Shown: positions 42,213-50,775 of the stretch, piece by piece
How the letters are laid out: every line of letters starts with the position of its first letter
Position numbering within the stretch: the first letter of the stretch is position 1
NCBI GenBank assembly: GCA_037189645.1
Contig: JBBCIY010000003.1
Span: 174,381-238,380, forward strand
From: Taishania sp037189645
GTDB lineage: Bacteria > Bacteroidota > Bacteroidia > Flavobacteriales_D > Crocinitomicaceae
Direction: 5' to 3'
DNA length: 64,000 nucleotides
Made by a program: the position numbers and the translations under genes
Notes under the pieces: generated by a model
Database searches by the model: none
The model's input: only the letters and a program-made list of their open reading frames with translations
Told to the model about the DNA's origin: nothing

Positions 42213-42246
42213 TAAAAAAAGGCTGCTCATCAAGTGACAAGCAGCC
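42213..42246 (-). terminator. Terminator after hppD
   Basis: A 7-bp stem (GGCTGCT with AGCAGCC, 12-nt loop) is followed on the minus strand by eight T (42220-42213). It lies 27 bp after the hppD stop and may also serve the convergent flippase gene. Confidence 0.8.
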
Positions 42247-42273
42247 GTTCTGTTTTTTATCCGTGATTTATTC

Positions 42274-43434
42274 TTATAAGGTTCCCCTTAATTCCTGTTC
42301 ACGTTCAATGGACTCAAACAATGCTTTGAAATTCCCGGCTCCGAAACCTCTTGCTCCCATTCGCTGGATGATCTCGAAGAACAATGTCGGGCGGTCTTCC
42401 ACCGGTTTTGTGAAGATCTGCAGCAGGTATCCCTCGTCATCCGCGTCGATCATGATTCCCAGTTTCTGCAATTCATTGATATCTTCTTTGAATTTAGACA
42501 TGTGGTCTTTCAAACGGTCGGGAATGGCATCATAATACGCCTGGGGAGGTGTGCTGAGGAATTCCACCCCGCGGGAACGCATGTCGGAAACCGTTTGGAT
42601 GATGTCATCCGTAGCGACTGCTATGTGTTGTACTCCGGGACTTTCATAGAAATCCAGGTATTCCTCGATCTGTGATTTCTTGACCCCTTCGGCGGGTTCG
42701 TTGATCGGGAATTTGATCCGTCCGTTTCCGTTCGACATTACTTTTGACATCAATGCCGAATATTCAGTAGTGATCTGCTTGTCGTCGAAAGAAAGGAAGT
42801 TCACGAATCCCATGACGTCTTCGTACCACTTTACCCAGACATTCATCTGGTTCCAGCCAACATTTCCTACCATATGGTCGATGTATTTCAATCCGACCGG
42901 AGCAGGGTTGTAGTCTGATTCCCATTTCACATATCCCGGCAAAAATTCCCCGTTATAGTTCTTACGCTCAACGAACATGTGTACTGTTTCTCCGTAGGTG
43001 TAGATCCCTGAACGGACAACCTCGCCGTGCTCGTCTTTTTCCACGGTCGGTTCCATATACACTTTCGCACCTCTTTTGGTCGTTTCTTCGAACGCTTTGC
43101 GTGCATCTTCCACCCATAGCGCTACGATTTTTACTCCGTCACCGTGTTTCTTAACGTGTTCACCGATCGGAGAATCGCTTTTCAATGCTGTTGTCAGCAC
43201 CAGGCGGATCTTATCCTGCTTCAATACATAAGAAGCACGGTCTTTGACCCCTGTTTCCAGCCCTGCGTATGCATGTGACTGAAACCCGAACGCGGTTTTG
43301 TAGAAATGGGCAGCCTGTTTCGCATTCCCGACATAAAACTCTACATAATCCGTTCCCAGCAATGGAAGAAAATCCTGAGCTCCTTCAAAGATCTTTTCCA
43401 ATCCGTATTCTACATTTTTTAAATTTTCTGACAT
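42274..43434 (-). CDS. hppD: 4-hydroxyphenylpyruvate dioxygenase
   Basis: A 386-residue Fe(II) enzyme of tyrosine breakdown that makes homogentisate. It has two glyoxalase-like halves. The iron ligands are His in YIDHMVGNVG, His in VQHIAVATDD and Glu in FFEIIQRMG, with the C-terminal helix FGAGNFKALFESIE covering the active site. It lies 88 bp downstream of hmgA on the same strand, so the two consecutive enzymes are likely one operon. Confidence 0.96.
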   Translation of the reverse strand: MSENLKNVEYGLEKIFEGAQDFLPLLGTDYVEFYVGNAKQAAHFYKTAFGFQSHAYAGLETGVKDRASYVLKQDKIRLVLTTALKSDSPIGEHVKKHGDGVKIVALWVEDARKAFEETTKRGAKVYMEPTVEKDEHGEVVRSGIYTYGETVHMFVERKNYNGEFLPGYVKWESDYNPAPVGLKYIDHMVGNVGWNQMNVWVKWYEDVMGFVNFLSFDDKQITTEYSALMSKVMSNGNGRIKFPINEPAEGVKKSQIEEYLDFYESPGVQHIAVATDDIIQTVSDMRSRGVEFLSTPPQAYYDAIPDRLKDHMSKFKEDINELQKLGIMIDADDEGYLLQIFTKPVEDRPTLFFEIIQRMGARGFGAGNFKALFESIEREQELRGTL

Positions 43435-43522
43435 GTCTTTACTGTTTTTAATGTTATTCTCTGTACCGTCACGCTGAATCCGGTGATTGTCATGACTGGT
43501 ACCTTCTTTTCTTACTTTACTT

Positions 43523-44680
43523 TTACAGCTTCCAGGAGTTCTTATAATCCTTCAGCTCCAGTCCCAGGGCCTGTTTGGTCAGCTTGAGCGGTTTGAACGT
43601 ATCCACCATCACCGCCAGTTCCTGGGTTTCTTTCTGTCCGATGCTTCGCTCGTATGCTCCCGGATGCGGCCCGTGCGGGATTCCGGCAGGGTGGAGGGTG
43701 ATCTGGCCCTTGTCCACATGATTACGGCTCATGAAATCCCCATCCACGTAATACAATACTTCATCTGAGTCGATGTTGCTGTGGTTGTATGGAGCAGGGA
43801 TCGACAAGGGATGGTAATCGTACATGCGGGGAACGAATGAGCAGATCACAAACGCGCTTGTTTCAAACGTCTGGTGTACCGGAGGCGGCTGATGCACACG
43901 CCCCGTGATCGGTTCAAATTCATGAATCGAAAAGGCATACGGATAGTTGTAACCGTCCCAGCCGACCACATCGAACGGGTGGTAGGCATATACGTAGCTG
44001 TACAGCACATCCTCTTTTTTAATCCGGATCAGGAAGTCCCCTTTTTCATCGACCGGCTCCAGGGCATGTGGCGGACGGATATCCCGTTCGCAGAAAGGAG
44101 AATGTTCCAGTAGTTGCCCGAACCAGTTCCTGTAACGTTTCGGAGTATAAACCGGGTGAAACGATTGAATGATGAACAGGCGGTTTTCTTCCGTCTCAAA
44201 ATGCAGCTGGTAGATCATTCCCCGTGGGATCATCAGGTAATCACCGTAAGCGAAATCAATGTTTCCCAGTTGCGTTTTTAACGTCCCCGAACCTTTGTGA
44301 ATGAAAATCACTTCATCTGCATCCGCGTTTTTGTAGAAATAATCCGTCATTGATTTTTTCGGCGCGGAAAGCTCAATGTAAACATCGCTGTTGACCAGAA
44401 CAGGAACACGGCTTTCAAGAAAATCATCTGTAGGCGTCACATTGAACCCCTGGAGACTGCGCATGATCATATTTTTTTCAATTGCGATCTCGGGAGCAAT
44501 GTTCTTTTCCGCTAAAATTTCATTCACTACCGTAGGCGGATGAATGTGATAGAGCAAGCTCGACATCCCGTCAAATCCGATCGTTCCGAACAATTGCTCC
44601 TGGTACAGTGAACCATCGGCCTGCCTGAACTGGGTATGTCTTTTGGACGGGATATTCCCTAATTTATGATAAAATGGCAT
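43523..44680 (-). CDS. hmgA: Homogentisate 1,2-dioxygenase
   Basis: A 385-residue non-heme iron ring-cleavage enzyme converting homogentisate to maleylacetoacetate. The cupin-like fold shows PYNHSNIDSDEVLYYVDG and LHPAGIPHGPHPG, which contain the probable iron-binding His and Glu residues. It is shorter than the animal enzyme (about 440) but normal for this bacterial branch. It is the first gene of a pair with hppD. Maleylacetoacetate isomerase and fumarylacetoacetase are not seen nearby, so the pathway must be completed elsewhere. Confidence 0.92.
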   Translation of the reverse strand: MPFYHKLGNIPSKRHTQFRQADGSLYQEQLFGTIGFDGMSSLLYHIHPPTVVNEILAEKNIAPEIAIEKNMIMRSLQGFNVTPTDDFLESRVPVLVNSDVYIELSAPKKSMTDYFYKNADADEVIFIHKGSGTLKTQLGNIDFAYGDYLMIPRGMIYQLHFETEENRLFIIQSFHPVYTPKRYRNWFGQLLEHSPFCERDIRPPHALEPVDEKGDFLIRIKKEDVLYSYVYAYHPFDVVGWDGYNYPYAFSIHEFEPITGRVHQPPPVHQTFETSAFVICSFVPRMYDYHPLSIPAPYNHSNIDSDEVLYYVDGDFMSRNHVDKGQITLHPAGIPHGPHPGAYERSIGQKETQELAVMVDTFKPLKLTKQALGLELKDYKNSWKL

Positions 44681-45367
44681 AACCTTAAATTTTTAGTTAT
44701 TAGTTGAAATATACTGATAATAAATAAGGTACTGTCACTCAGGATTTCGCTTAATCATAAATTTAAGCAATAGTGTCAATTCGATCCACATATACTTTCA
44801 TCCGGTTTTATAAACAAAAATACATTTTTTTTGATTTTTTGGAAACGATTGTTAGAATTTCAACAAGAAAAATGTGAGGCGGAACAGGAGATCAGGAAGG
44901 AGCCAAACCCGGAATCGGGAACAGATCAGGGAAAAAGTAGCTTTTCCGGATGTTTGAGACCAGATGGCGATGGAGAGAATGATTTTTGAAGTTATCCGTT
45001 AGGCGGAATCAGGAAGAAATTGGACCATCAGAGTGATAAATGCTTAACAAATGGGGAAATGTCGCACTTTTCTTATACGGGCCTGACAGCAGGGAAGATA
45101 GCAGGAAAATGTGATTGTTTGAAGGAACGTATTTTTAAGTGATGAAAAGCTGGAATAATGGCAGGTAATACAATTGAAAACAGGAGATTTACCATCAATA
45201 ACCACTGGAAAATACAGCCGGTTTCAGAGCGGAAATCGCTTCGTAGTGCCAATGTTAATTAACTGTTAACTAAAAAAACACCACAAAATAATTTACTTAA
45301 CTTGTATCCGATAGAGGTTATTGCCCGCTTGGATTTTGTGGGTATTTAGTTAATTAAATCAGGTTTT
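44681..45367. other. Long intergenic region upstream of the T9SS beta-helix protein gene
   Basis: About 690 bp without a convincing gene on either strand. It includes an AT-rich part next to hmgA and a purine-rich middle. GTTAATTAAC-type palindromic stretches lie near 45253 and 45350, just before the beta-helix gene. Promoters for both neighbours presumably lie here. No clear terminator, RNA or repeat array could be supported. Confidence 0.5.
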
Positions 45368-46858
45368 ATGAAGAAAAAGTTACTTTTTGGTGCATTGCTG
45401 TTGTCAGGTATGGTAAATGCTCAGTACGGCACACCGGGAACAGGGGGTACATGGAGTTTAGAGGATTTGGCAGAGAATGCTCCCGATTCAGTTATTATTT
45501 TTTCAAATGGTGAATACACGATCTTACAGGACATCACAATTTCTGTGAATGATGAACTACTCATCCAGACACCTGAAACAGTGAAGATAAAAGATGCGGT
45601 GGAAGTAAAGGTCGAGGGGAATTTAACTGTCGACGCTCCGCAACGGGTAACCATAACAGCGTTGGACTCCACACAAAAATACAAAGGCTTTCGGTTTGAG
45701 GAGGGTTCTGAAATAATTCTTAAAAATGCAACGATCACATACGGTGGAGGATTAAGAGTATTAACAGAAACGTTTGAGATGGATAACTGTACGGTTTCCT
45801 ACCACAACCAGGGATCTGCAAGCGGTTCAGCAATTACGTTTTCGAGAGGGAGGCCGGTTGTAAAGAACTCAATCATTTCTTACAACGATTACCCGGCGTT
45901 CAGCTCCGGTGCAAACCAATCCGTAGCTGCCCAGATTATCAATAATCAGATTGAGTACAATACACTTGGAAATACCAACAGGCCACAAATTAACATGGGA
46001 CCTACGGGAACCGAAGATTCTACCCGTATTATCGGAAACACCATCATCGGTGACAGGTCATTGACAAAAGTAGGTGCGATTTCTGTTGCCAACCTGCTGG
46101 GGTCGGGAGTCAATTTATTTGTAATTGAAGAAAATACAATCAAAGATAACCGGTATGGAATTTCCGTAACGGGAGTAAACAGCTTTGGAGTAATCAGGAA
46201 AAATATCATCGAAGACAATAACACAGAAGACAACCCTGCAACAGGAGGAAGCGGAATTACGTTTACTGCGGTATCAGAACCTTCGTATGTATACATCACG
46301 GAAAACGAGATCAGGAGAAACCTGTGGGGAGTGACCGTACTGAATCAGGCGCGCATAAACATGGGAAGCGATGATCCTGCAACGCCGAACATAGGTAAAA
46401 ACGTATTCTCTGAAAATGGAAACGGTGGAACGGTTACCGCAGTTTATAACAACACAGCGTTCGATTTCGATGCAATGTTCAACTGTTGGATCGAAGGTGA
46501 AGAGGAACTGACAGAAGAGATGGTTGAAGAGGTAGTTACACACAAAGTGGATGACGCTGCACTGGGAGAGATCAACTTTTCGGAATTCGGATGTGAAACG
46601 GGAAATACAACTTCTGTCAAAGAAGTAATACAAGAGCAGCAGATAAGTGTGTTCCCGAATCCAAACTCAGGGAAATTCACAATTACAGTAGAAAATAATT
46701 CAGAACTGAGTTTGCTGAATGGCCTGGGACAGGAAGTTGCTGCAAAAACACTCACAAAAGGAAATAACGCCATTTCATTGGATTTACCTGCAGGGTTGTA
46801 TTTCGCGAATGTAAGAACCGGGAACCAGGTTGCCATTCAGAAAGTGTTTGTAAAATAA
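45368..46858 (+). CDS. Secreted beta-helix protein with type IX secretion sorting tail
   Basis: A 496-residue protein. The signal peptide covers about 1-18 (ending NAQ). Residues about 60-380 form a right-handed parallel beta-helix of repeated turns such as NATITYGGGLRV, NSIISYNDYPAFSS, NNQIEYNTLGN and ENTIKDNRYGIS, like PbH1 pectate-lyase-type domains. The C-terminal about 75 residues, starting SVFPNPNSGKFTI and ending in VFVK, are a type A T9SS sorting domain. The protein is therefore likely exported across the outer membrane by the Por system and surface-attached or released. A carbohydrate target is possible, but no catalytic residues are identified. Confidence 0.92.
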   Translation: MKKKLLFGALLLSGMVNAQYGTPGTGGTWSLEDLAENAPDSVIIFSNGEYTILQDITISVNDELLIQTPETVKIKDAVEVKVEGNLTVDAPQRVTITALDSTQKYKGFRFEEGSEIILKNATITYGGGLRVLTETFEMDNCTVSYHNQGSASGSAITFSRGRPVVKNSIISYNDYPAFSSGANQSVAAQIINNQIEYNTLGNTNRPQINMGPTGTEDSTRIIGNTIIGDRSLTKVGAISVANLLGSGVNLFVIEENTIKDNRYGISVTGVNSFGVIRKNIIEDNNTEDNPATGGSGITFTAVSEPSYVYITENEIRRNLWGVTVLNQARINMGSDDPATPNIGKNVFSENGNGGTVTAVYNNTAFDFDAMFNCWIEGEEELTEEMVEEVVTHKVDDAALGEINFSEFGCETGNTTSVKEVIQEQQISVFPNPNSGKFTITVENNSELSLLNGLGQEVAAKTLTKGNNAISLDLPAGLYFANVRTGNQVAIQKVFVK

Positions 46859-46951
46859 TAGCAGTTGCCGGACCGGATCAGGATTTGTGATTAAAATTTA
46901 GAAGAAGAACGATTTTTTCTGTAATTTTAATCCAAATATGGTATGGTAACT

Positions 46952-47245
46952 ATGAAATTCAAAGCACTTATTTTTATGGGTACACTGGTATTGGTGTCGT
47001 GTAGCCCGAAGACAACGACTGTTGACACGAACGCGGAAAACATTGAGTTTCCCAACGAAACGGTAGAAGAGGGGTACACCTTGCAGGCACAGCATTGTAC
47101 CCGTTGCCACAAGCTGAAAACGGTAGATAATTATTCCCGTGAACAGTGGGATAAGATTCTTCCGAACATGGCGAAAAAAGCAAAACTGACACCGGAACAG
47201 GAAGCGACTATTAATGAGTACATTAACTGGGAGCTGAATAACTAA
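46952..47245 (+). CDS. Small lipid-anchored cytochrome c
   Basis: A 97-residue lipoprotein. The signal peptide ends in a lipobox (TLVLVSC, Cys17). It holds one heme-attachment motif, QHCTRCHKL (CxxCH), and a candidate axial Met in LPNMAKKAKL. It is smaller than typical class I cytochromes. ATG 46952 gives the usual signal length; an in-frame ATG lies three codons upstream. A long hairpin follows. The redox partner is unknown. Confidence 0.85.
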   Translation: MKFKALIFMGTLVLVSCSPKTTTVDTNAENIEFPNETVEEGYTLQAQHCTRCHKLKTVDNYSREQWDKILPNMAKKAKLTPEQEATINEYINWELNN

Positions 47246-47254
47246 AATAGTGAG

Positions 47255-47289
47255 CAGCGGCACTGAAAGGATTCCTTTTAGTGCCGCTG
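47255..47289 (+). terminator. Long hairpin after cytochrome gene
   Basis: An almost perfect 17-bp stem (CAGCGGCACT plus an internal AAAGGA, with the complement ending AGTGCCGCTG) is closed by a very short loop. It lies between the cytochrome gene and the CoA-transferase gene. There is no good T tract after it, so it could be a terminator, an mRNA-stabilising hairpin or a palindromic repeat. Confidence 0.5.
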
Positions 47290-47300
47290 TCCGTTATTGA

Positions 47301-48371
47301 TTGAATGGTTTGGAAATAAAAGATTTAATAGTCATTGATGCGTCGACGGTTCTGGCAGGGCCATCGGTCGGGATGTTCTTTGCTGAACTGGGAGCCCGGG
47401 TCATCAAGATCGAGCATCCCCGCCTGGGAGATGTTACCCGTACATGGAGACTGCCGTCAGAGCCGGAGAATGCTACGGTATCGGCTTATTTTTCTTCCGT
47501 CAATTACAAAAAAGAGTACCGTAAGCTGGACTATTCCGATGAAAAGGACAGGGCTGAGTTGTTGGAACTTGTCCGGAGTGCAGACATCCTGCTGACCAAT
47601 TTTAAATTCGGCGATGCCAGTAAATTCAGGCTTTCCGATGAAGTGCTGTTCGGGGAAAACCCGAGACTGATCCATGGGAAAATCTCTGGTTTCGGACAGG
47701 AGTCGGACCGTGTCGCGTATGATTTGATTTTACAGGCTGAATCGGGGTTTATGAGCATGAACGGCACACCGGAAAGCGGTCCGGTCAAAATGCCTGTCGC
47801 TTTGATAGATGTCCTGGCAGCTCACCAGCTCAAAGAGGGAATTTTGGTTGCTCTGTTGGAGCGGATCGGTTCCGGGAAAGGCAAGGTCGTTGATGTTTCC
47901 CTGTATGAAGCAGCCATCTGCAGCCTGGTCAACCAGGCAACGAATTACCTCAATCAAGGACATGTAGCCCAGAGGATGGGAAGCCTCCATCCGAATATCG
48001 CCCCTTATGGAGAGATTTTTGTTACCAGTGATGGGCAGTTGATAACCTTTGCGATTGGCAGTGATACGCATTTCGCGAAGCTGTGCTCATTTTTGCAGTG
48101 TGAGGAACTGATCGGGGATCCCCGTTTTTCAGTGAACCAGTCGCGGGTGATTCACCGTGAGGCTTTGCGCGAAATCCTGCAGGAAAAAATAAGACTGGTA
48201 AACAGTGAGGATCTGCTGAATGCAATGCATGCCGGGCATGTGCCGGTCGGTAAGATCAAATCAATGGATGAGGTTCTGAATGATCCGAAAGCAAAACAAA
48301 TGGTATTGGAAGAGGAGATCGACGGTGTCCTCACCAGACGCATCAAATCCGTAGCTTTTCAATTCAACTGA
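47301..48371 (+). CDS. CaiB/BaiF-family CoA transferase
   Basis: A 356-residue family III CoA-transferase/racemase-type protein. Signatures are VLAGPSVGMFFAELGARVIKIE, YFSSVNYKK and the catalytic Asp in YDLILQAESG, followed by the linker with VDVSLYEAAI. Members move CoA between acids or epimerise acyl-CoAs (for example alpha-methylacyl-CoA racemase). The frame begins at TTG 47301 and no ATG fits, so the start is a rare codon or lies at a second TTG at 47310. A GNAT gene follows 3 bp later. The substrate is unknown. Confidence 0.88.
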   Translation: MNGLEIKDLIVIDASTVLAGPSVGMFFAELGARVIKIEHPRLGDVTRTWRLPSEPENATVSAYFSSVNYKKEYRKLDYSDEKDRAELLELVRSADILLTNFKFGDASKFRLSDEVLFGENPRLIHGKISGFGQESDRVAYDLILQAESGFMSMNGTPESGPVKMPVALIDVLAAHQLKEGILVALLERIGSGKGKVVDVSLYEAAICSLVNQATNYLNQGHVAQRMGSLHPNIAPYGEIFVTSDGQLITFAIGSDTHFAKLCSFLQCEELIGDPRFSVNQSRVIHREALREILQEKIRLVNSEDLLNAMHAGHVPVGKIKSMDEVLNDPKAKQMVLEEEIDGVLTRRIKSVAFQFN

Positions 48372-48374
48372 GCA

Positions 48375-48806
48375 ATGGAAATTCGCCCGCCGGAAACAGC
48401 GCATGAATGGGAAGCGTATTATGATCTGCGTTTCAGGATTCTGCGTGCACCCTGGAATCAACCCCGGGGAAGTGAACGAAATGAAGACGATAAAACAGAA
48501 CAGCATTTCGCTGTCTGGATCGATGGAAAAGCTGTCGCTGTTGCACGAATGGACCGGACAGATAAAAATGGAACGGTGCAGGTCCGCTTTGTAGCAGTGG
48601 ACAATAGCTATCAAGGAAAAGGATTTGGAAAAATCCTCATGCAGGCGGTTGAACGGGCTGCAAAAGGACAGGGGAACGGGAAGCTCATTCTTCACGCCAG
48701 GGAAAATGCACTGCCGTTCTACAAAGTATTGGGCTATTCGATCGTAGAAAAGTCCTACCTGCTTTTTGATGAGATACAGCACTACCTGATGGAAAAAGAG
48801 CTTTGA
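48375..48806 (+). CDS. GNAT-family N-acetyltransferase
   Basis: A 143-residue acetyltransferase. The acetyl-CoA loop is in VDNSYQGKGFGKILMQ (Q/R-x-x-G-x-G), followed by LHARENALPFYKVLGY. It starts 3 bp after the CoA-transferase stop, so the two are co-transcribed. It resembles ElaA-like small GNATs. The acceptor is unknown. Confidence 0.88.
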   Translation: MEIRPPETAHEWEAYYDLRFRILRAPWNQPRGSERNEDDKTEQHFAVWIDGKAVAVARMDRTDKNGTVQVRFVAVDNSYQGKGFGKILMQAVERAAKGQGNGKLILHARENALPFYKVLGYSIVEKSYLLFDEIQHYLMEKEL

Positions 48807-48853
48807 TGCTCCTGCTGAATGTTCCAATGCAGCCGCTATGTTCAGTGCAGGGT

Positions 48854-49246
48854 TTATTCCTGTGATACGATCGGTATAGGTTTCTTATTTTCGTCTACCG
48901 CTACAAATGTAAACTCTCCGCTCACAGCTTTTTCCCGGTGTTCCTGGTACATTTGCTCAATGAAGATATCCACTTTTACTTTTAAACTGGTATTTCCCAG
49001 GTAAGAAACTCTGCCCACCAGTTCTACAATCGTTCCTGCCGGGATCGGTTTTTTGAAGTCGATACGGTCACTGCTGACCGTTACCATACGCTGTCTGCTG
49101 AAGCGGGTAGCCGCGATGAATGCGACTTCATCCATTAATTGCATTGCCGTTCCTCCGAAAAGGGTATCGTAATGATTGGTTGTGTTTGGGAAAACAGCTT
49201 TAAAAATACGTGTTTCTGATTGTTTGATTCGTTCTTCTGTGATCAT
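48854..49246 (-). CDS. Hotdog-fold acyl-CoA thioesterase
   Basis: A 130-residue thioesterase of the YciA/BFIT group. The helix-strand signature has HYDTLFGGTAMQLMDEVAF (with Asp/Glu), IDFKKPIPAG and GEFTFVAVDE. ATG 49246 is chosen over a longer frame, because the extra 37 residues are hydrophobic and not conserved-looking, while MITEERIKQSETRIF fits the family start. It hydrolyses acyl-CoA thioesters, possibly recycling CoA near the adjacent CoA-transferase gene. Confidence 0.9.
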   Translation of the reverse strand: MITEERIKQSETRIFKAVFPNTTNHYDTLFGGTAMQLMDEVAFIAATRFSRQRMVTVSSDRIDFKKPIPAGTIVELVGRVSYLGNTSLKVKVDIFIEQMYQEHREKAVSGEFTFVAVDENKKPIPIVSQE

Positions 49247-49344
49247 ATTCGTGAAATTAATCGTTAAAAATACATTATTATAAGACTCTTTCTTTACAAT
49301 CACGATGTCTCCGGAAGCGAACAGAATTGCCGGCAAGACGTAAT

Positions 49345-49575
49345 TTATCCCTGCCATTTTTTACAAACCCACCGCTTCAGATCGCGAAAGCATCGTGTCA
49401 AATACGGAAAAGGCAGGTCTCCTGACTCATAACGGTATTCATCTTCCTTCCCATCCTGATACTGATTTTCAGGACAGTGGATGTTGCTGATGAAACCTTT
49501 GGTGTTACTTACAGTTGCGCGACAGTTCGTGATTCTCACACGATTCCCTTTTAATACACCGCTAAGTGTAACCAA
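49345..49575 (-). CDS. Short open frame, doubtful gene
   Basis: A 76-residue frame upstream of the thioesterase gene on the same strand. It is not hydrophobic, has four Cys and a basic C-terminus (DLKRWVCKKWQG), and matches no family known to me. It starts with GTG or a similar codon and shows no clear ribosome-binding site. Nothing else fills this 300-bp stretch, so it is listed, but it may be non-coding. Confidence 0.25.
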   Translation of the reverse strand: MVTLSGVLKGNRVRITNCRATVSNTKGFISNIHCPENQYQDGKEDEYRYESGDLPFPYLTRCFRDLKRWVCKKWQG

Positions 49576-49665
49576 TTCCGGTTGATGAAATAGAAAAAGA
49601 ACTGGTGCAAAGGTAATAAAGATTACGGGGTAAAAAACGCCATTGCAATAAGACGAGGTGAATAA

Positions 49666-50775
49666 TTATTTGTTCTCAAATAATCGGCTCATTTTCTGCG
49701 GGAATCCGAACCCGAAAATCTCAAGGTTGGTAATGTCATTGATCAGTAAAATGCAGTCAGCTTCCTGCATGGCCTTTTTGATCGCGTGGATATCAAAAGG
49801 TATTTCCTGATACCTGTGATCATACGTCCGGTTGAAGTAATAATGGTAATTGCTGTTTTCTGTGAACATCAGCTTCCGGGCTCCGCTGTTTTGAATGGCC
49901 AGGAAATAACTGTCCCCGATAATAACTGTGTTCAAGCGTTTTTTCCCTTTCAGAGGTGTCACGATAACATCCCGCAGGCGTTCATCTTTGGGTTTTACTA
50001 AAATGTTGCGGAGCAGCGCCAGGTCCAGGTCGTCTACATTGAACCCGTTGTGATAAACGGTGTCAAACCTGAATGAGTCGTAGTGTGTCTTTTTAAGCTC
50101 GCTGAGATAGTTCACCAGGCTATCCGCCGCCATAGTCGCTGCGTAGTGCGTCCAGTGAATACCGCCTTTTGCGAAAACAGCAGGAATTTCAGACTTGTTG
50201 TTCAGGAAATAATCATTGAAATCGATGAAATGCAATTGTTTTTCTTTCAACCCGGAAATAACATAATGGTAATTTGTCCTGCCAGACCTGGCCTTGTTCT
50301 TTTCCGGCAGGTCTTCACTGTAATAGTGGTTTTTGGTTGGTGGGATGATGGTAATGACAGGGATGGAATCTCCCAGATGGTGCTGTAATTTCACTATGGC
50401 ATTCAGAGTGCTGTGAATTGAGTCTTCACCAATGAAATTCATGTCTTCATTGAATCCCGGAACATAAAAACGGAAATAATTGCCGTTGTACACATAGATA
50501 TCACCCGCGTTGATCCGGTTGAATAATGAATACTGGTATTGATTCCTGAACCTGAGTAAATAAGTGCGGGTGACAGAATTGTCCATCAGCTCTTTTTCAA
50601 ATGCTTGTTGAGCTGTTCCGTCTGTCCAGGAGACCGCTTTTTTTTCTTCCGTATCTTCTACGCCGAAAACGTGGGCCCTGGGGATGCCCGGAATATGGTT
50701 CACCAGCAGCGGAATGAATAACAACCCGATGATCAGTATTCCAATAAAACGATAGTTGAAAGATGTCTTTTTCAT
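49666..50775 (-). CDS. AlgJ/AlgX-like SGNH O-acetyltransferase-associated protein
   Basis: A 369-residue protein anchored by one N-terminal helix (about 8-28), the rest periplasmic. It has the GGIHWTHYAA segment (H-x-T/S-H type) and the SGNH-like VIIGDSYF block of AlgJ/AlgX/DHHW proteins. It shares one base with the upstream MBOAT gene (TGATG), so translation is coupled. In alginate and related systems the MBOAT passes acetyl groups to AlgJ/AlgX proteins, which acetylate a glycan in the periplasm. The glycan here is unknown. Confidence 0.85.
   Translation of the reverse strand: MKKTSFNYRFIGILIIGLLFIPLLVNHIPGIPRAHVFGVEDTEEKKAVSWTDGTAQQAFEKELMDNSVTRTYLLRFRNQYQYSLFNRINAGDIYVYNGNYFRFYVPGFNEDMNFIGEDSIHSTLNAIVKLQHHLGDSIPVITIIPPTKNHYYSEDLPEKNKARSGRTNYHYVISGLKEKQLHFIDFNDYFLNNKSEIPAVFAKGGIHWTHYAATMAADSLVNYLSELKKTHYDSFRFDTVYHNGFNVDDLDLALLRNILVKPKDERLRDVIVTPLKGKKRLNTVIIGDSYFLAIQNSGARKLMFTENSNYHYYFNRTYDHRYQEIPFDIHAIKKAMQEADCILLINDITNLEIFGFGFPQKMSRLFENK

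Noticed and set aside
46947..46966. A GAAATTCAAAG stretch resembling the winged-helix operator
   Set aside because: It lies at the start of the cytochrome coding region, lacks the left arm (CTATGAAA instead of CTTTGAAA) and is best explained by the codons for Met-Lys-Phe-Lys.
49250..49357. Longer start for the thioesterase gene
   Set aside because: The additional 37 residues are hydrophobic and unlike the family; ATG 49246 fits better.
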